Notes under the pieces: model-generated | Database searches by the model: none | What the model saw: the letters and a program-made list of their open reading frames with translations, nothing else | What the model was told of the DNA's origin: nothing | Position numbers and translations under genes: made by a program | Shown here: positions 7,620-14,654 of the stretch, in pieces | How positions within the stretch are numbered: the first letter of the stretch is position 1 | Layout of the letters: every line of letters begins with the position of its first letter | Assembly (NCBI GenBank): GCA_017477685.1 | Contig: JAFUUT010000170.1 | Coordinates: 1-19,992 of the forward strand | Direction: 5' to 3' | DNA from: a bacterium | Lineage (GTDB): Bacteria; Cyanobacteriota; Vampirovibrionia; Gastranaerophilales; Gastranaerophilaceae | Length of the DNA: 19,992 bases

Positions 7620-8234
7620 ATGGAATTAACAGAAATATGCAGACAATTTGCGCTTGTAATTGCAGCATCATATTTAATCGGTTCTATTCCGACGGGATAT
7701 ATAATTGTTAAATTATTTACAGGTCAGGATATAAGAAAAATCGGTTCCGGTTCTACGGGTGCGACAAATGTAAAACGTGTAATGGGCAGAAATTGGTTTT
7801 TTATAGTAATGATATTGGATGCGTTAAAGGGTGCAATTCCGGTAATACTTACAACACTATTTGCAACTGCATTAAAACAATATGGTGTTTTACCGGTTGT
7901 TGCGGCTGTTTGTGTATTGTTAGGTCATAGCAAATCTGTATTTTTAAATTTCACCGGCGGAAAATCAGTAGCATCAGGTGTTGGGACATTACTTGCCCTA
8001 AATTGGCAAACAGGTCTTGTCATAGCTGCTGTTTGGGCTTTTGTTACTTGGACTTGGCGTTATGTTTCTTTGGGTTCGATTATAGCTTTAGCTTTGGCAC
8101 CTGTTATCATGTGGATTATGAATGCTCCTGTTGCTTATATAATTTATGCTTTGATAGCGGCAATTTATGTGATTTATCTTCATAGAGAAAATATCCAAAG
8201 ACTCAAAAACGGTACAGAAAATAAAGTAAGATAA
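7620..8234 (+). CDS. plsY: Glycerol-3-phosphate acyltransferase PlsY
   Basis: Membrane acyltransferase that uses acyl-phosphate to acylate glycerol 3-phosphate, the first step of phospholipid synthesis, working with PlsX. The three conserved PlsY loops are present: GSIPTGYI with GSGSTGATNVKRVMG, then GHSKSVFLNFTGGKSVASG, and HRENIQRLKNGTE near the end. About five hydrophobic segments separate them. Length is 204 aa from the ATG at 7620, which has AAGGGGA 4-5 nt upstream; the open frame extends back to 7548 without an SD there, and the family begins near this start. rsmD follows after 4 bp. Confidence 0.95.
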   Translation: MELTEICRQFALVIAASYLIGSIPTGYIIVKLFTGQDIRKIGSGSTGATNVKRVMGRNWFFIVMILDALKGAIPVILTTLFATALKQYGVLPVVAAVCVLLGHSKSVFLNFTGGKSVASGVGTLLALNWQTGLVIAAVWAFVTWTWRYVSLGSIIALALAPVIMWIMNAPVAYIIYALIAAIYVIYLHRENIQRLKNGTENKVR

Positions 8235-8238
8235 TTTT

Positions 8239-8766
8239 ATGAATATTACCGGCGGAATATATAACAGGCAAAAAATAACAGCTCCGGACGAAAATATAAC
8301 CCGTCCGACCTTGTCAAAAGTTCGTATGGGTGTTTTCAATACCCTAAATTCCCTTATTGATTTTCAGAATAAAAGTTTTCTTGATATGTATGCAGGTTCG
8401 GGCATAATGGGTTTAGAAGCTTTGTCACGAGGTTTTAGCAAGGTTGTTTCTATTGAGAAAAATAAAAAAGTTTATAATGTTATAAAAAATAATTTTTCTA
8501 AATATGAAAATGAAAATGACATAAAATTGTTTTTAGGAGACAGTTTGAATGTTTGTAAAAAGCTGAACGATAAATTCGATGTAGTTTATATTGATCCTCC
8601 ATATTTGTCGGGTATTTATGAACAAAGTATAGAAGTGGTAAAGAATTTATGCTGCGGGATAATTATTTTGGAACACGTTACAAAGATTGATATTCCTGAT
8701 GGTTTTGATGTAATAAAACAAAAGCAATATGGCGAGAAGCTGATAACTTTTTTGAAAATAAAATAA
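8239..8766 (+). CDS. rsmD: 16S rRNA (guanine966-N2)-methyltransferase RsmD
   Basis: S-adenosylmethionine-dependent methyltransferase that modifies G966 in helix 31 of 16S rRNA during 30S assembly. The N-terminal NITGGIYNRQKI and TRPTLSKVRMGVFNTL segments are diagnostic. Motif I is FLDMYAGSGIMGLEALSRG, the acidic SAM contact is SIEKN, and the catalytic motif IV is YIDPPY. Length is 175 aa, slightly short but complete. It starts 4 bp after plsY without a clear SD, so translation is probably coupled to plsY. Confidence 0.93.
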   Translation: MNITGGIYNRQKITAPDENITRPTLSKVRMGVFNTLNSLIDFQNKSFLDMYAGSGIMGLEALSRGFSKVVSIEKNKKVYNVIKNNFSKYENENDIKLFLGDSLNVCKKLNDKFDVVYIDPPYLSGIYEQSIEVVKNLCCGIIILEHVTKIDIPDGFDVIKQKQYGEKLITFLKIK

Positions 8767-8816
8767 AAATTTTTCTTAACAATCCTTAATAACAAATAAA
8801 AATTTTCTAAAGAAAA

Positions 8817-8851
8817 CCTTTCTCTTTGCCGATAAATCTCATGAGAAAGGA
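8817..8851 (+). promoter_or_regulatory. Hairpin enclosing the SD of the 587-aa gene
   Basis: Perfect 8-bp stem CCTTTCTC (8817-8824) / GAGAAAGG (8843-8850) with an 18-nt loop. The 3' arm contains the AAAGGA that serves the ATG at 8862, 10 nt downstream. Folding would hide the SD. No T-run follows, so it is not a terminator of rsmD. The gap 8767-8816 also holds a TTAACA box (8776-8781) but no convincing -10. Confidence 0.5.
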
Positions 8852-8861
8852 TATTTAGTCA

Positions 8862-10625
8862 ATGGGTTTATCGTCAAGTCAGGCAAGATTATTATCCATA
8901 ACAGCACGTTTAACTGACAATGAATACAAGAGTCAGAGGATTACTAATGCTAAAATGCAGTTGTCTAACTTGGGTATTAATGCACAGAAGAATTATTCTG
9001 ATTCCCTTCAGGCTCAAAAACTGGAGTATACAAACTTCAATAGTGCATCTGCATTGACTCGTGAGGATTTAACCCCTGCTATTGTGTATGAATATCAACC
9101 GTACAAAAATCAATATTCTTTAATTAATACTGCAAACCAAATTCTTGTTTCACGTACCGATGCAATCAATTTTGAAGAAACAAACAATCTGGCAGAATTT
9201 TTAGACAGATACGGTTTGTTAGAAAGTGTTAATTATCAAGTAACAGAATTAAATCCGGAATATACAGCATATTTAAATGATCTTGCAATTTGGCAAACAC
9301 AAGAACCTGATAAAAATAATCCGATATATTGGGATATAACTCAAGGTACAGAAGACACAGGATTGTATGATATATTTAAAAATGCTTCAGCAAGTTGTTT
9401 TAATAATGCTGTAAATGGTGCAAGTAGCTGTTATTTACATGTACTTGCACATATGTTGGATTTGTCAGTAGATATGATAGGTACTCCAGTTCCCGGTTCA
9501 TATCCGAAAACATATACTACTTCTACCGGTGAAGAATTTTTTGTTTATGAATCAGAAATAACGGGTTCTGCAATACATTATGCAGGAGAATCATTTAACA
9601 TGAAACCTGTTTCTGATGCAGTAACAAATGGTTACAACGGAACAACATTGTATGCGTATGATCGTGTGCCTGATGGGGCATCTGATAATCTTATTACAAC
9701 TCTTCAAACAGAAGGTTATGATCCGGCTGATATTGAAGAAGTTATCAAATTGTTAGGACCTGATTATATACAAACTGGAAGTGCAACAGATGCACAGAAA
9801 TTAATAAGTAACTATTATATTGATGATTCTGGAACAGTTCAATTAAAAACACTTAAACAAAAAATAATTGACTTATTTTATGTTGTAGACAATTATAATG
9901 ATCTTGGTATAGACTATGAACATATATTAAAACCTATACTCTATTCATTTGAGGATGATTTAAAATATGTTTTAAGTACAACAAAAACATTCAAAGAAGA
10001 TGAATTTAACAAAGATTACCAAGATTGGCTTGATGCAAAACCTCAACCGGTTGAACAATTTATTGAAGTAACAAAAACAGAAATTGAAGTAAATGACAAA
10101 GACAAATCGCAATGGTACACAAACCTTTGGTACAGAATGAACGGGTACGATGACCCTGCAAAAATTCAAACAAAAGAACGCACAAACGAACTTGATGAAG
10201 TTTCATATTACAATGCACTTGATTTTTATGCACATGATAAAAATACTTTCACTAAAAACTATGTAATTCTTGATTCAAAATTAGTCGGAAGTAAAGATTG
10301 GCTCTATGATGCATTAAAAGAAGGTATTATCAGAATGGAACGTATAAATTATGCTAATTCTTCCAAAACAAAAGAACTTAGCTGGGAATCAATAATTTAT
10401 ACAAATGCAACAGATATTGTAGAAACAGAAAATACAGAAAAAATTGCTCGTGCAGAAGTTGAATACGAAGCAGCTATGGAAACAATCAATACAAAAGATA
10501 AAAAATTCCAAATGGAATTGAAACAACTTGATGCTGAACACAATGCACTATTAACAGAATATGACTCTGTAAAAGCCGCAATGGATAACAATATTAGCCG
10601 TTCATATAAAACATTCCAAGGGTAG
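8862..10625 (+). CDS. Unassigned 587-aa protein with helical ends
   Basis: No family can be named with certainty. The N-terminal 60 residues (MGLSSSQARLLSITAR, then DNEYKSQRIT) and the last ~60 residues (charged heptads ending RSYKTFQG) are helical or coiled-coil-like, and between them lies a large, acidic, Tyr/Asn/Asp-rich region with few cysteines. There is no signal peptide or membrane segment. The helical ends around a variable centre recall filament or secreted structural proteins such as flagellin-type folds, but I see no specific homology. From memory, proteins with this N-terminus recur as paralogues in gut Gastranaerophilales; I cannot check this. Translation probably starts at 8862, with AAAGGA in a hairpin 10 nt upstream. 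It is a single gene followed by a repeat region. Confidence 0.75.
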   Translation: MGLSSSQARLLSITARLTDNEYKSQRITNAKMQLSNLGINAQKNYSDSLQAQKLEYTNFNSASALTREDLTPAIVYEYQPYKNQYSLINTANQILVSRTDAINFEETNNLAEFLDRYGLLESVNYQVTELNPEYTAYLNDLAIWQTQEPDKNNPIYWDITQGTEDTGLYDIFKNASASCFNNAVNGASSCYLHVLAHMLDLSVDMIGTPVPGSYPKTYTTSTGEEFFVYESEITGSAIHYAGESFNMKPVSDAVTNGYNGTTLYAYDRVPDGASDNLITTLQTEGYDPADIEEVIKLLGPDYIQTGSATDAQKLISNYYIDDSGTVQLKTLKQKIIDLFYVVDNYNDLGIDYEHILKPILYSFEDDLKYVLSTTKTFKEDEFNKDYQDWLDAKPQPVEQFIEVTKTEIEVNDKDKSQWYTNLWYRMNGYDDPAKIQTKERTNELDEVSYYNALDFYAHDKNTFTKNYVILDSKLVGSKDWLYDALKEGIIRMERINYANSSKTKELSWESIIYTNATDIVETENTEKIARAEVEYEAAMETINTKDKKFQMELKQLDAEHNALLTEYDSVKAAMDNNISRSYKTFQG

Positions 10626-10679
10626 TAAAGAAACGTATGAAAAATTCGAACACCTGGTGACAAATTATTCTTACATAAT

Positions 10680-10711
10680 GTCACTTTCTTTGTTCGGTCA
10701 AAGAAAGTGAC
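10680..10711. repeat. 13-bp-stem inverted repeat
   Basis: GTCACTTTCTTTG (10680-10692) pairs perfectly with CAAAGAAAGTGAC (10699-10711) around TTCGGT. There is no T-run, so it is not a standard terminator. Similar CTTTCTTTG...CAAAGAAAG hairpins occur as dispersed intergenic repeats in unrelated bacteria (from memory). Confidence 0.8.
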
Positions 10712-10750
10712 CCAAAAGAAACCCTCCGACCTGAACTCTGCTTGCCCACG

Positions 10751-10873
10751 GCATTTTTGAGTGGGATGCTAGTTCGAAGCGACGAAGAATGAGTCGTCTG
10801 AGACTGTATGCCGTGCAGACGGCTGAGGGTAGAATTTCAAAACGAAGAATGAGTTTTAGAAATTCGGGTGAGG
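10751..10873 (+). repeat. 123-bp direct repeat, copy 1
   Basis: Identical over all 123 bp to copy 2 at an offset of 158 bp. It contains two hairpins with the same 9-nt loop GAAGAATGA: GCGAC/GTCGT (10779-10797, one G.T pair) and GAATTTCAAAAC/GTTTTAGAAATTC (10832-10865, one bulged A). Confidence 0.95.
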
Positions 10874-10908
10874 TTTCAAATCAAAAAGTATATTTCCCCT
10901 CGCCTACA

Positions 10909-11031
10909 GCATTTTTGAGTGGGATGCTAGTTCGAAGCGACGAAGAATGAGTCGTCTGAGACTGTATGCCGTGCAGACGGCTGAGGGTAGAATTTCAAAA
11001 CGAAGAATGAGTTTTAGAAATTCGGGTGAGG
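10909..11031 (+). repeat. 123-bp direct repeat, copy 2
   Basis: Perfect copy of 10751-10873, with the same two shared-loop hairpins at 10937-10955 and 10990-11023. Copy 1 is preceded by CCCACG and copy 2 by GCCTACA, so the flanks differ and the edges of the duplication are sharp. Confidence 0.95.
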
Positions 11032-11147
11032 GAATAGGAGTGAGGTATGCAAACCGTTTTTTAAATTCACCTGTGTTTTTGCAGTATGGCAAAATTATAT
11101 GTACAAAAAGGGGTAATTTTATTTAGAAAGATGAAAAAATCCGCAAA

Positions 11148-11176
11148 AAAAAAGAACCTTAAAAAGGTTCTTTTTT
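11148..11176 (-). terminator. Rho-independent terminator of the murA operon
   Basis: AAAGAACCTT / AAGGTTCTTT with an AAA loop, stem extendable to 13 bp by flanking A and T runs. It overlaps the stop codon of the RWYD-repeat gene on the minus strand and gives a U-run in that transcript. Confidence 0.85.
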
Positions 11177-11522
11177 ATTCTTGTGCTGCTTTAACATTTG
11201 GACTTTCGTACTCAATACCCATTTCTTTTAATGTTTTGATAAAATTTTGGGCGCATAATCTTTGGGCTTCTGGCGGAACAATTCTCAAAATCTCCACTGT
11301 TTTTGAGATAACAGGGTCTTTATCGTACCATCTGTTATTTGCATTTACCGGTTTAACCATTGCATAAAATTTATCAATTGTTTCTTTAGAAACCTTTTCT
11401 TCAATTTTTTGTAAGAAAATTTCAGCCTGTGCTTTCAATTCAGTTTGGTAATTTCTAAGCAAGTCTATTACTTCTAATAACAACGGGTCGTGATCGTACC
11501 AGCGTTTATAAGTAGGACTCAT
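11175..11522 (-). CDS. Small duplicated RWYD-motif protein, 115 aa
   Basis: Family unknown to me. It consists of two similar helical units, beginning KRWYDHDPLLLEVIDLLR (residues 6-23) and NRWYDKDPVISKTVEILR (63-80), each followed by an amphipathic helix; the offset is 57 residues. It has no signal peptide or membrane segment and ends in an acidic, disordered tail. The ATG at 11522 is chosen because GGAGGG lies 8 nt upstream; a GTG at 11531 would leave no room for it. The gene starts inside the 3' end of murA (17-nt overlap) and the SD lies in murA coding sequence, so the two are cotranscribed and perhaps translationally coupled. The strongly hydrophobic ORF on the other strand is its shadow. 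Confidence 0.8.
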   Translation of the reverse strand: MSPTYKRWYDHDPLLLEVIDLLRNYQTELKAQAEIFLQKIEEKVSKETIDKFYAMVKPVNANNRWYDKDPVISKTVEILRIVPPEAQRLCAQNFIKTLKEMGIEYESPNVKAAQE

Positions 11523-12825
11523 TGTGTACACCCTCCGTTAGGTTTATTTGGGAATCTTCGACTCTTCTTTCTATCTTCCCTCCTAACAATCTTATCTTAT
11601 TTTCGAAATTTTCGTATCCTCTATCTATATGATGTATCTTTTCTACAATAGATTCCCCGTCTGCCATTAAAGCAGCTACAACCAGTGAAGCTCCCGCTCT
11701 CAGGTCACTTGCCGTCAATGTAGTTCCGGAAAGCTTTTTAACCCCTTTAATAATGGCATGGTTTCTGTCTTGATGAATATCTGCTCCCATTCTGTTTAAA
11801 TCAGGGACTTGCATAAACCTGTTTTCATAAAGGCTTTCTGTGATAATACCTACACCGTTTGCGGTTGATAATAAAGCCATCGCCATAGATTGCAAATCTG
11901 TAGGGAACCCCGGATAAGGCTGAGTAATGAAATTAATGGAATTCAATCTGTTTTTACAGCTGACTTCCATTGATGTCGGGTCTACAAGCTTGATATTTGC
12001 ACCCATTTTTAACAGTTTATCTGTAAAGAATGTCAAATGAGCCGGATATACATTTCTGATAATACCTTTACCCTTTGTTGCAATAATAGCAGTCATATAT
12101 GTTCCTGCCTCAATTCTGTCAGGGATTGTTGTATATTCAATGGAGTGAAGATGTTCAGGTTTAACGCCATTAATAATAATTTCTGACGTACCTGCACCGT
12201 TGACATCCGCCCCCATAGTATTCAAAAAGTTTGCTAAGTCGACAATTTCAGGTTCTTGAGCGGCATTTTGAATTCTTGTAGAACCTTCTGCAAGAACAGA
12301 TGCCAGCATAATATTTTCGGTTGCACCGACAGACGGAATATCTAAATAAATATCCGAACCAATGAGTTTATTTGCTTTAGCAATTACATAACCGTTTTCA
12401 ATTTTAATTTTAGCTCCAAGAGCTTCTAAACCTTTAATATGGAAATCAACTCTGCGTTCACCAATTGCACATCCGCCCGGCATTGCAACATTTGCTTCTT
12501 TGCATCTTGAAACTAAAGCCCCGAGAACAACAAAAGAAGCCCTCATTTTACTTACAAGCTCATATGTCGCAGTTACGCTGGTTAATTCTGTCGCATCAAT
12601 AACAACGGATTTTTCTTATTTATTATAATCAATTTTAGCACCCAGTTGTGCAATAACTTTCAACATAATATCAACGTCAGTAAGTTCAGGTACGTTGTAT
12701 ATTTTTGTGGAACCCTTTACAAGCAGTGCAGCTGCCATAAGTTTTAAAACGGAATTCTTTGCTCCGCCGATAGAAACTTCTCCTTTAAGGGGTGTACCAC
12801 CTTTTATATAAAATCTTTCTGCCAA
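11506..12825 (-). pseudogene. murA: UDP-N-acetylglucosamine 1-carboxyvinyltransferase with in-frame stop
   Basis: MurA transfers enolpyruvate from PEP to UDP-GlcNAc, the first committed step of peptidoglycan synthesis. Read through codon 70, the gene is full length (438 sense codons). It starts at a TTG at 12825 with GGAGG 7 nt upstream, directly before the usual N-terminus AERFYIKGGTPLKGEV. Catalytic features are intact: K23-N24 (GGAKNS), C119 (PGGCAIG, equal to E. coli C115), the MRASF segment and GERRVDFH. Codon 70 is TAA (12618-12616); the same frame continues EKSVVIDATELTS with no shift. By comparison with E. coli MurA, the stop sits in a variable loop after LGAK. The rest shows no decay, so this is a very recent lesion, a sequence error, or a suppressed stop. 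If it is a true null, another murA must exist. Confidence 0.85.
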
Positions 12826-12871
12826 TTTTTTGCCTCCGAAAGAATGGTTTTCTATATCTTCACTATATATC

Positions 12872-12900
12872 ATAATACAATTAGTTACGATTGATGTAAA
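12872..12900 (-). promoter_or_regulatory. Sigma70-type promoter of murA
   Basis: On the minus strand TTTACA (12900-12895), a 17-nt spacer and TATTAT (12877-12872). The predicted leader is about 40 nt and includes the GGAGG at 12837-12833. Confidence 0.65.
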
Positions 12901-13023
12901 TAAATTACAATATGTAAAGATTATGAACAGATTTTTTAACATTTTGACAAAAAATATTTATTTTCAGATTTTATTTTGATATATTGTAACAAAACAAATT
13001 AAGTTGTTTAGAAAAGGAAAAAT

Positions 13024-13905
13024 ATGCTGGAATCTCTTTATAAAACAAAGGAAACAGTTAACAGTAATACTCACAAGATGTATGTTTCCGTTCCTATTAA
13101 CCGTGTTGATGAAATTATTAATAGTTTAAAGCAAATATTTGAGCAAGAGCAGAGTTCTGAAGATTCGATTTTAATAAGTTATAAGCCTAGTGCAATATAC
13201 AAATTGGCGGATTATATTTCAGGCAGAATATCTCGTTCTGCATCAATTGGGATTGCCGGAGAAACAGCAAGCGGTAAATCCACAATAACATTAGATATTA
13301 TAGATACAATAAATTCTTTTGCAACAGAATTTGACTTGAATAATATAATTACCCGCGTAAATACAGATGATTACTATTATGACCGTTCTGATATGGTAAA
13401 AGCTGCGGGGAGTTTTGCTGAGTTTGCAAAGCATTATGATTTGGATGTTCCGGCAGCATTAGAACTTGAGTTGATGAGTAAACACATAAAAGAATTGTTA
13501 TCAGGCAAATCTGTTTATTTGCCAAAATATGATATGTCAGGAACGGCAAAGAGATATGATGATTACACACTGGCAGAGCCTTCAAAAATAGTTATATCCG
13601 AAGGCTTATTCACATTGACAGAAAAAATCAAAGATGCATTTGATTTCAAGATATATGTAGATGTAAGACATCATGTACAAAAAGAAAGATTTTATATAAG
13701 AGCGGCAGAACGTGATTTGGGGGACAGTGCGGATACGATATATGAAAACGCATCACAAAAGGCAGAAGTATATATCAGACCGTGCAAAAAGGATGCGGAT
13801 ATAGTATTGTCGGGAGAGTCAGACAGAGCAAGATATAAGGAATTTTTGAACAAAATTATTTCTGTTGTGCAAAAGTACAATTTCAAAAATAGAGAAATAA
13901 TTTAA
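13024..13905 (+). CDS. Uridine kinase-like P-loop kinase
   Basis: Phosphoribulokinase/uridine kinase family protein of 293 aa. Residues 1-70 are an extra N-terminal segment not seen in classic Udk. The Walker A motif GETASGKST lies at 79-87. TDDYYYD (114-120) matches the Udk substrate loop (DSFY-type), HYDLDVPAALE matches the conserved D(H)PxAxD segment, and VISEGLF is the Walker-B-like strand before the lid. The expected lid sequence with RR...RD is represented by RFYIRAAERDLG. Udk makes UMP/CMP from nucleosides with ATP or GTP; the exact substrate here is uncertain. AAGGA lies 5 nt before the ATG. It is divergent from murA and precedes tRNA-Gly. Confidence 0.8.
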   Translation: MLESLYKTKETVNSNTHKMYVSVPINRVDEIINSLKQIFEQEQSSEDSILISYKPSAIYKLADYISGRISRSASIGIAGETASGKSTITLDIIDTINSFATEFDLNNIITRVNTDDYYYDRSDMVKAAGSFAEFAKHYDLDVPAALELELMSKHIKELLSGKSVYLPKYDMSGTAKRYDDYTLAEPSKIVISEGLFTLTEKIKDAFDFKIYVDVRHHVQKERFYIRAAERDLGDSADTIYENASQKAEVYIRPCKKDADIVLSGESDRARYKEFLNKIISVVQKYNFKNREII

Positions 13906-13926
13906 ATTGCGTGTGAAAAAAATTTG

Positions 13927-13935
13927 TGGTATATT
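13927..13935 (+). promoter_or_regulatory. Extended -10 promoter of tRNA-Gly
   Basis: TGG followed by TATATT is an extended -10 box, with a weak TTGCGT (13907-13912) 17 nt upstream of the hexamer. Transcription would start about 16 nt before the mature tRNA. Confidence 0.5.
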
Positions 13936-13957
13936 AGCTTTGCAAAAATGAATATTT

Positions 13958-14029
13958 GCGGGCGTAGTTCAGTGGTAGAATGTCTCCTTCCCAAGGAAAA
14001 GATCGCGAGTTCGAGTCTCGTCGCCCGCT
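13958..14029 (+). tRNA. tRNA-Gly (anticodon CCC)
   Basis: Full cloverleaf: 7-bp acceptor GCGGGCG/CGCCCGC, D arm GTTC/GAAT, anticodon loop TTCCCAA with CCC at 13990-13992, variable loop AGATC, T arm GCGAG/CTCGT with TTCGAGT loop, discriminator T73. CCA is not encoded. CCC reads GGG glycine codons. Pair 28-42 is a C.A mismatch (13984 with 13998), unusual but tolerated in some tRNAs. It is followed 11 nt later by a terminator. Confidence 0.95.
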
Positions 14030-14039
14030 AATAAAATCG

Positions 14040-14066
14040 GATGGACGCTAGTTCATCTTTTTTTTT
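14040..14066 (+). terminator. Rho-independent terminator of tRNA-Gly
   Basis: GATGGAC / GTTCATC stem of 7 bp (one G.T pair), GCTA loop, followed by nine T. Confidence 0.85.
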
Positions 14067-14138
14067 GCGACAGGGTGTTTTGTATCAGGGATTTTGACAC
14101 AAAGTATCGCGACTTTGACATACAAGTCGGAAGTGTTT

Positions 14139-14522
14139 CTATAATTTTTGTATTTGTTGCAATTTTTCTAATCCGGATACAAAATAAATAGTTTGCTCAA
14201 TATTTTCAGCATTAAGAGTGGTTTTCGTAGCTAAAAATTCCCTGAATTCTTGTTCAAATGTTTTTTCGTCTTTTTCTATATATGTTGGGTCAGAAAAAAT
14301 ATCAGCCAGAACAAATAATTCTTTATCAAATTTAAGTGCATTGCTAAGTTGTTTGATAGTCAATGCTTTGGGGAAATTTGCCATCTTCCCGTTTTCAAGT
14401 TTTGTAATAAGTGCCGCACTAACATTAGACATTTTTTCAACATCTCGTAGACTCAAATTTAGTGCCTGACGTCTGTTTTTTAACGCTATTCCGAATTTTA
14501 TAAGTTGTTCTTGTTTATCCAT
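14139..14522 (-). CDS. XRE-family helix-turn-helix repressor
   Basis: 127-aa Cro/C1-type regulator. Residues 8-70 form the five-helix HTH_XRE domain: GIALKNRRQALNLSLRDVEK, then MSNVSAALITKLENGK, where the recognition helix lies, and LTIKQLSNALKFD. The C-terminal ~55 residues are acidic and helical and could mediate dimerisation or bind a partner. The ATG at 14522 follows AGAGGG by 4-5 nt; an upstream ATG in frame lies inside the promoter. It is divergent from the MuF/SAA-like gene, with a symmetric operator between them, so it most likely represses both itself and that gene. Single-domain XRE regulators often sit next to toxin or phage-derived modules. Confidence 0.88.
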   Translation of the reverse strand: MDKQEQLIKFGIALKNRRQALNLSLRDVEKMSNVSAALITKLENGKMANFPKALTIKQLSNALKFDKELFVLADIFSDPTYIEKDEKTFEQEFREFLATKTTLNAENIEQTIYFVSGLEKLQQIQKL

Positions 14523-14538
14523 TTTACCCTCTGTTAAC

Positions 14539-14602
14539 ACTTTACAATAATTAATGGTAAATGTCAATTACTGTTGACAAATATCAAGAATAATGGTAAT
14601 AT
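14539..14602. promoter_or_regulatory. Divergent promoters and operator of the XRE / MuF-SAA module
   Basis: Plus strand: TTGACA (14574-14579), a 17-nt spacer and TAATAT (14597-14602) with an extended TGG. Minus strand: TTGACA (14567-14562), a 17-nt spacer and TAAAGT (14544-14539). The two -35 boxes form the palindrome TGTCAA-N6-TTGACA. TAATGGTAA occurs twice as a direct repeat (14552-14560, 14591-14599), 39 bp apart, once beside each promoter. Confidence 0.65.
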
Positions 14603-14654
14603 TATATTTATCAACATATATTTATAAATATACACAACTAAAGGAGCAATATAA

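Larger units (their letters stand above)
10626..11147. other. Gene-free repeat region
   Basis: No credible gene in about 520 bp. It holds a long hairpin (10680-10711), two copies of a 123-bp element separated by 35 bp, and a short AT-rich tail. The repeats are richer in G+C (57 of 123 by my count) than the flanking genes. The ORFs here lack an SD and protein-like composition. Confidence 0.7.

Noticed and set aside
5951..11031. CRISPR-like arrays
   Set aside because: The 60-bp repeats are coding and have no spacers; the 123-bp repeat has two copies only. No cas-like gene is present.
10904..11092. Minus-strand ORF of 62 codons in the repeat region
   Set aside because: It lies almost wholly in copy 2 of the 123-bp repeat and has no SD. 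Hairpins explain the sequence better.
11086..11367. Plus-strand hydrophobic ORF of 93 codons
   Set aside because: It runs through the terminator hairpin and antisense to the RWYD-repeat gene, whose duplicated protein motif and SD show that the minus strand is coding.
12616..12618. TAA reassigned to an amino acid in this organism
   Set aside because: TAA serves as the ordinary stop of many other genes in the window (gph, aroF, endonuclease IV, the MuF/SAA-like gene).
11506..12825. murA as two separate genes, or as a frameshift
   Set aside because: The reading frame is the same on both sides of a single TAA, with homology continuing in between. A restart at 12546 would lack an SD and cut through the fold.
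12944..12949. Perfect TTGACA upstream of the uridine-kinase-like gene
   Set aside because: No acceptable -10 box at 16-18 nt, so I did not call a promoter.
14115..14145. Plus-strand TTGACA-N19-TATAAT pointing into the XRE gene
   Set aside because: The spacer is too long and it would only make antisense RNA. AT-rich chance match; nearby TTTGACA repeats were likewise judged too weak.
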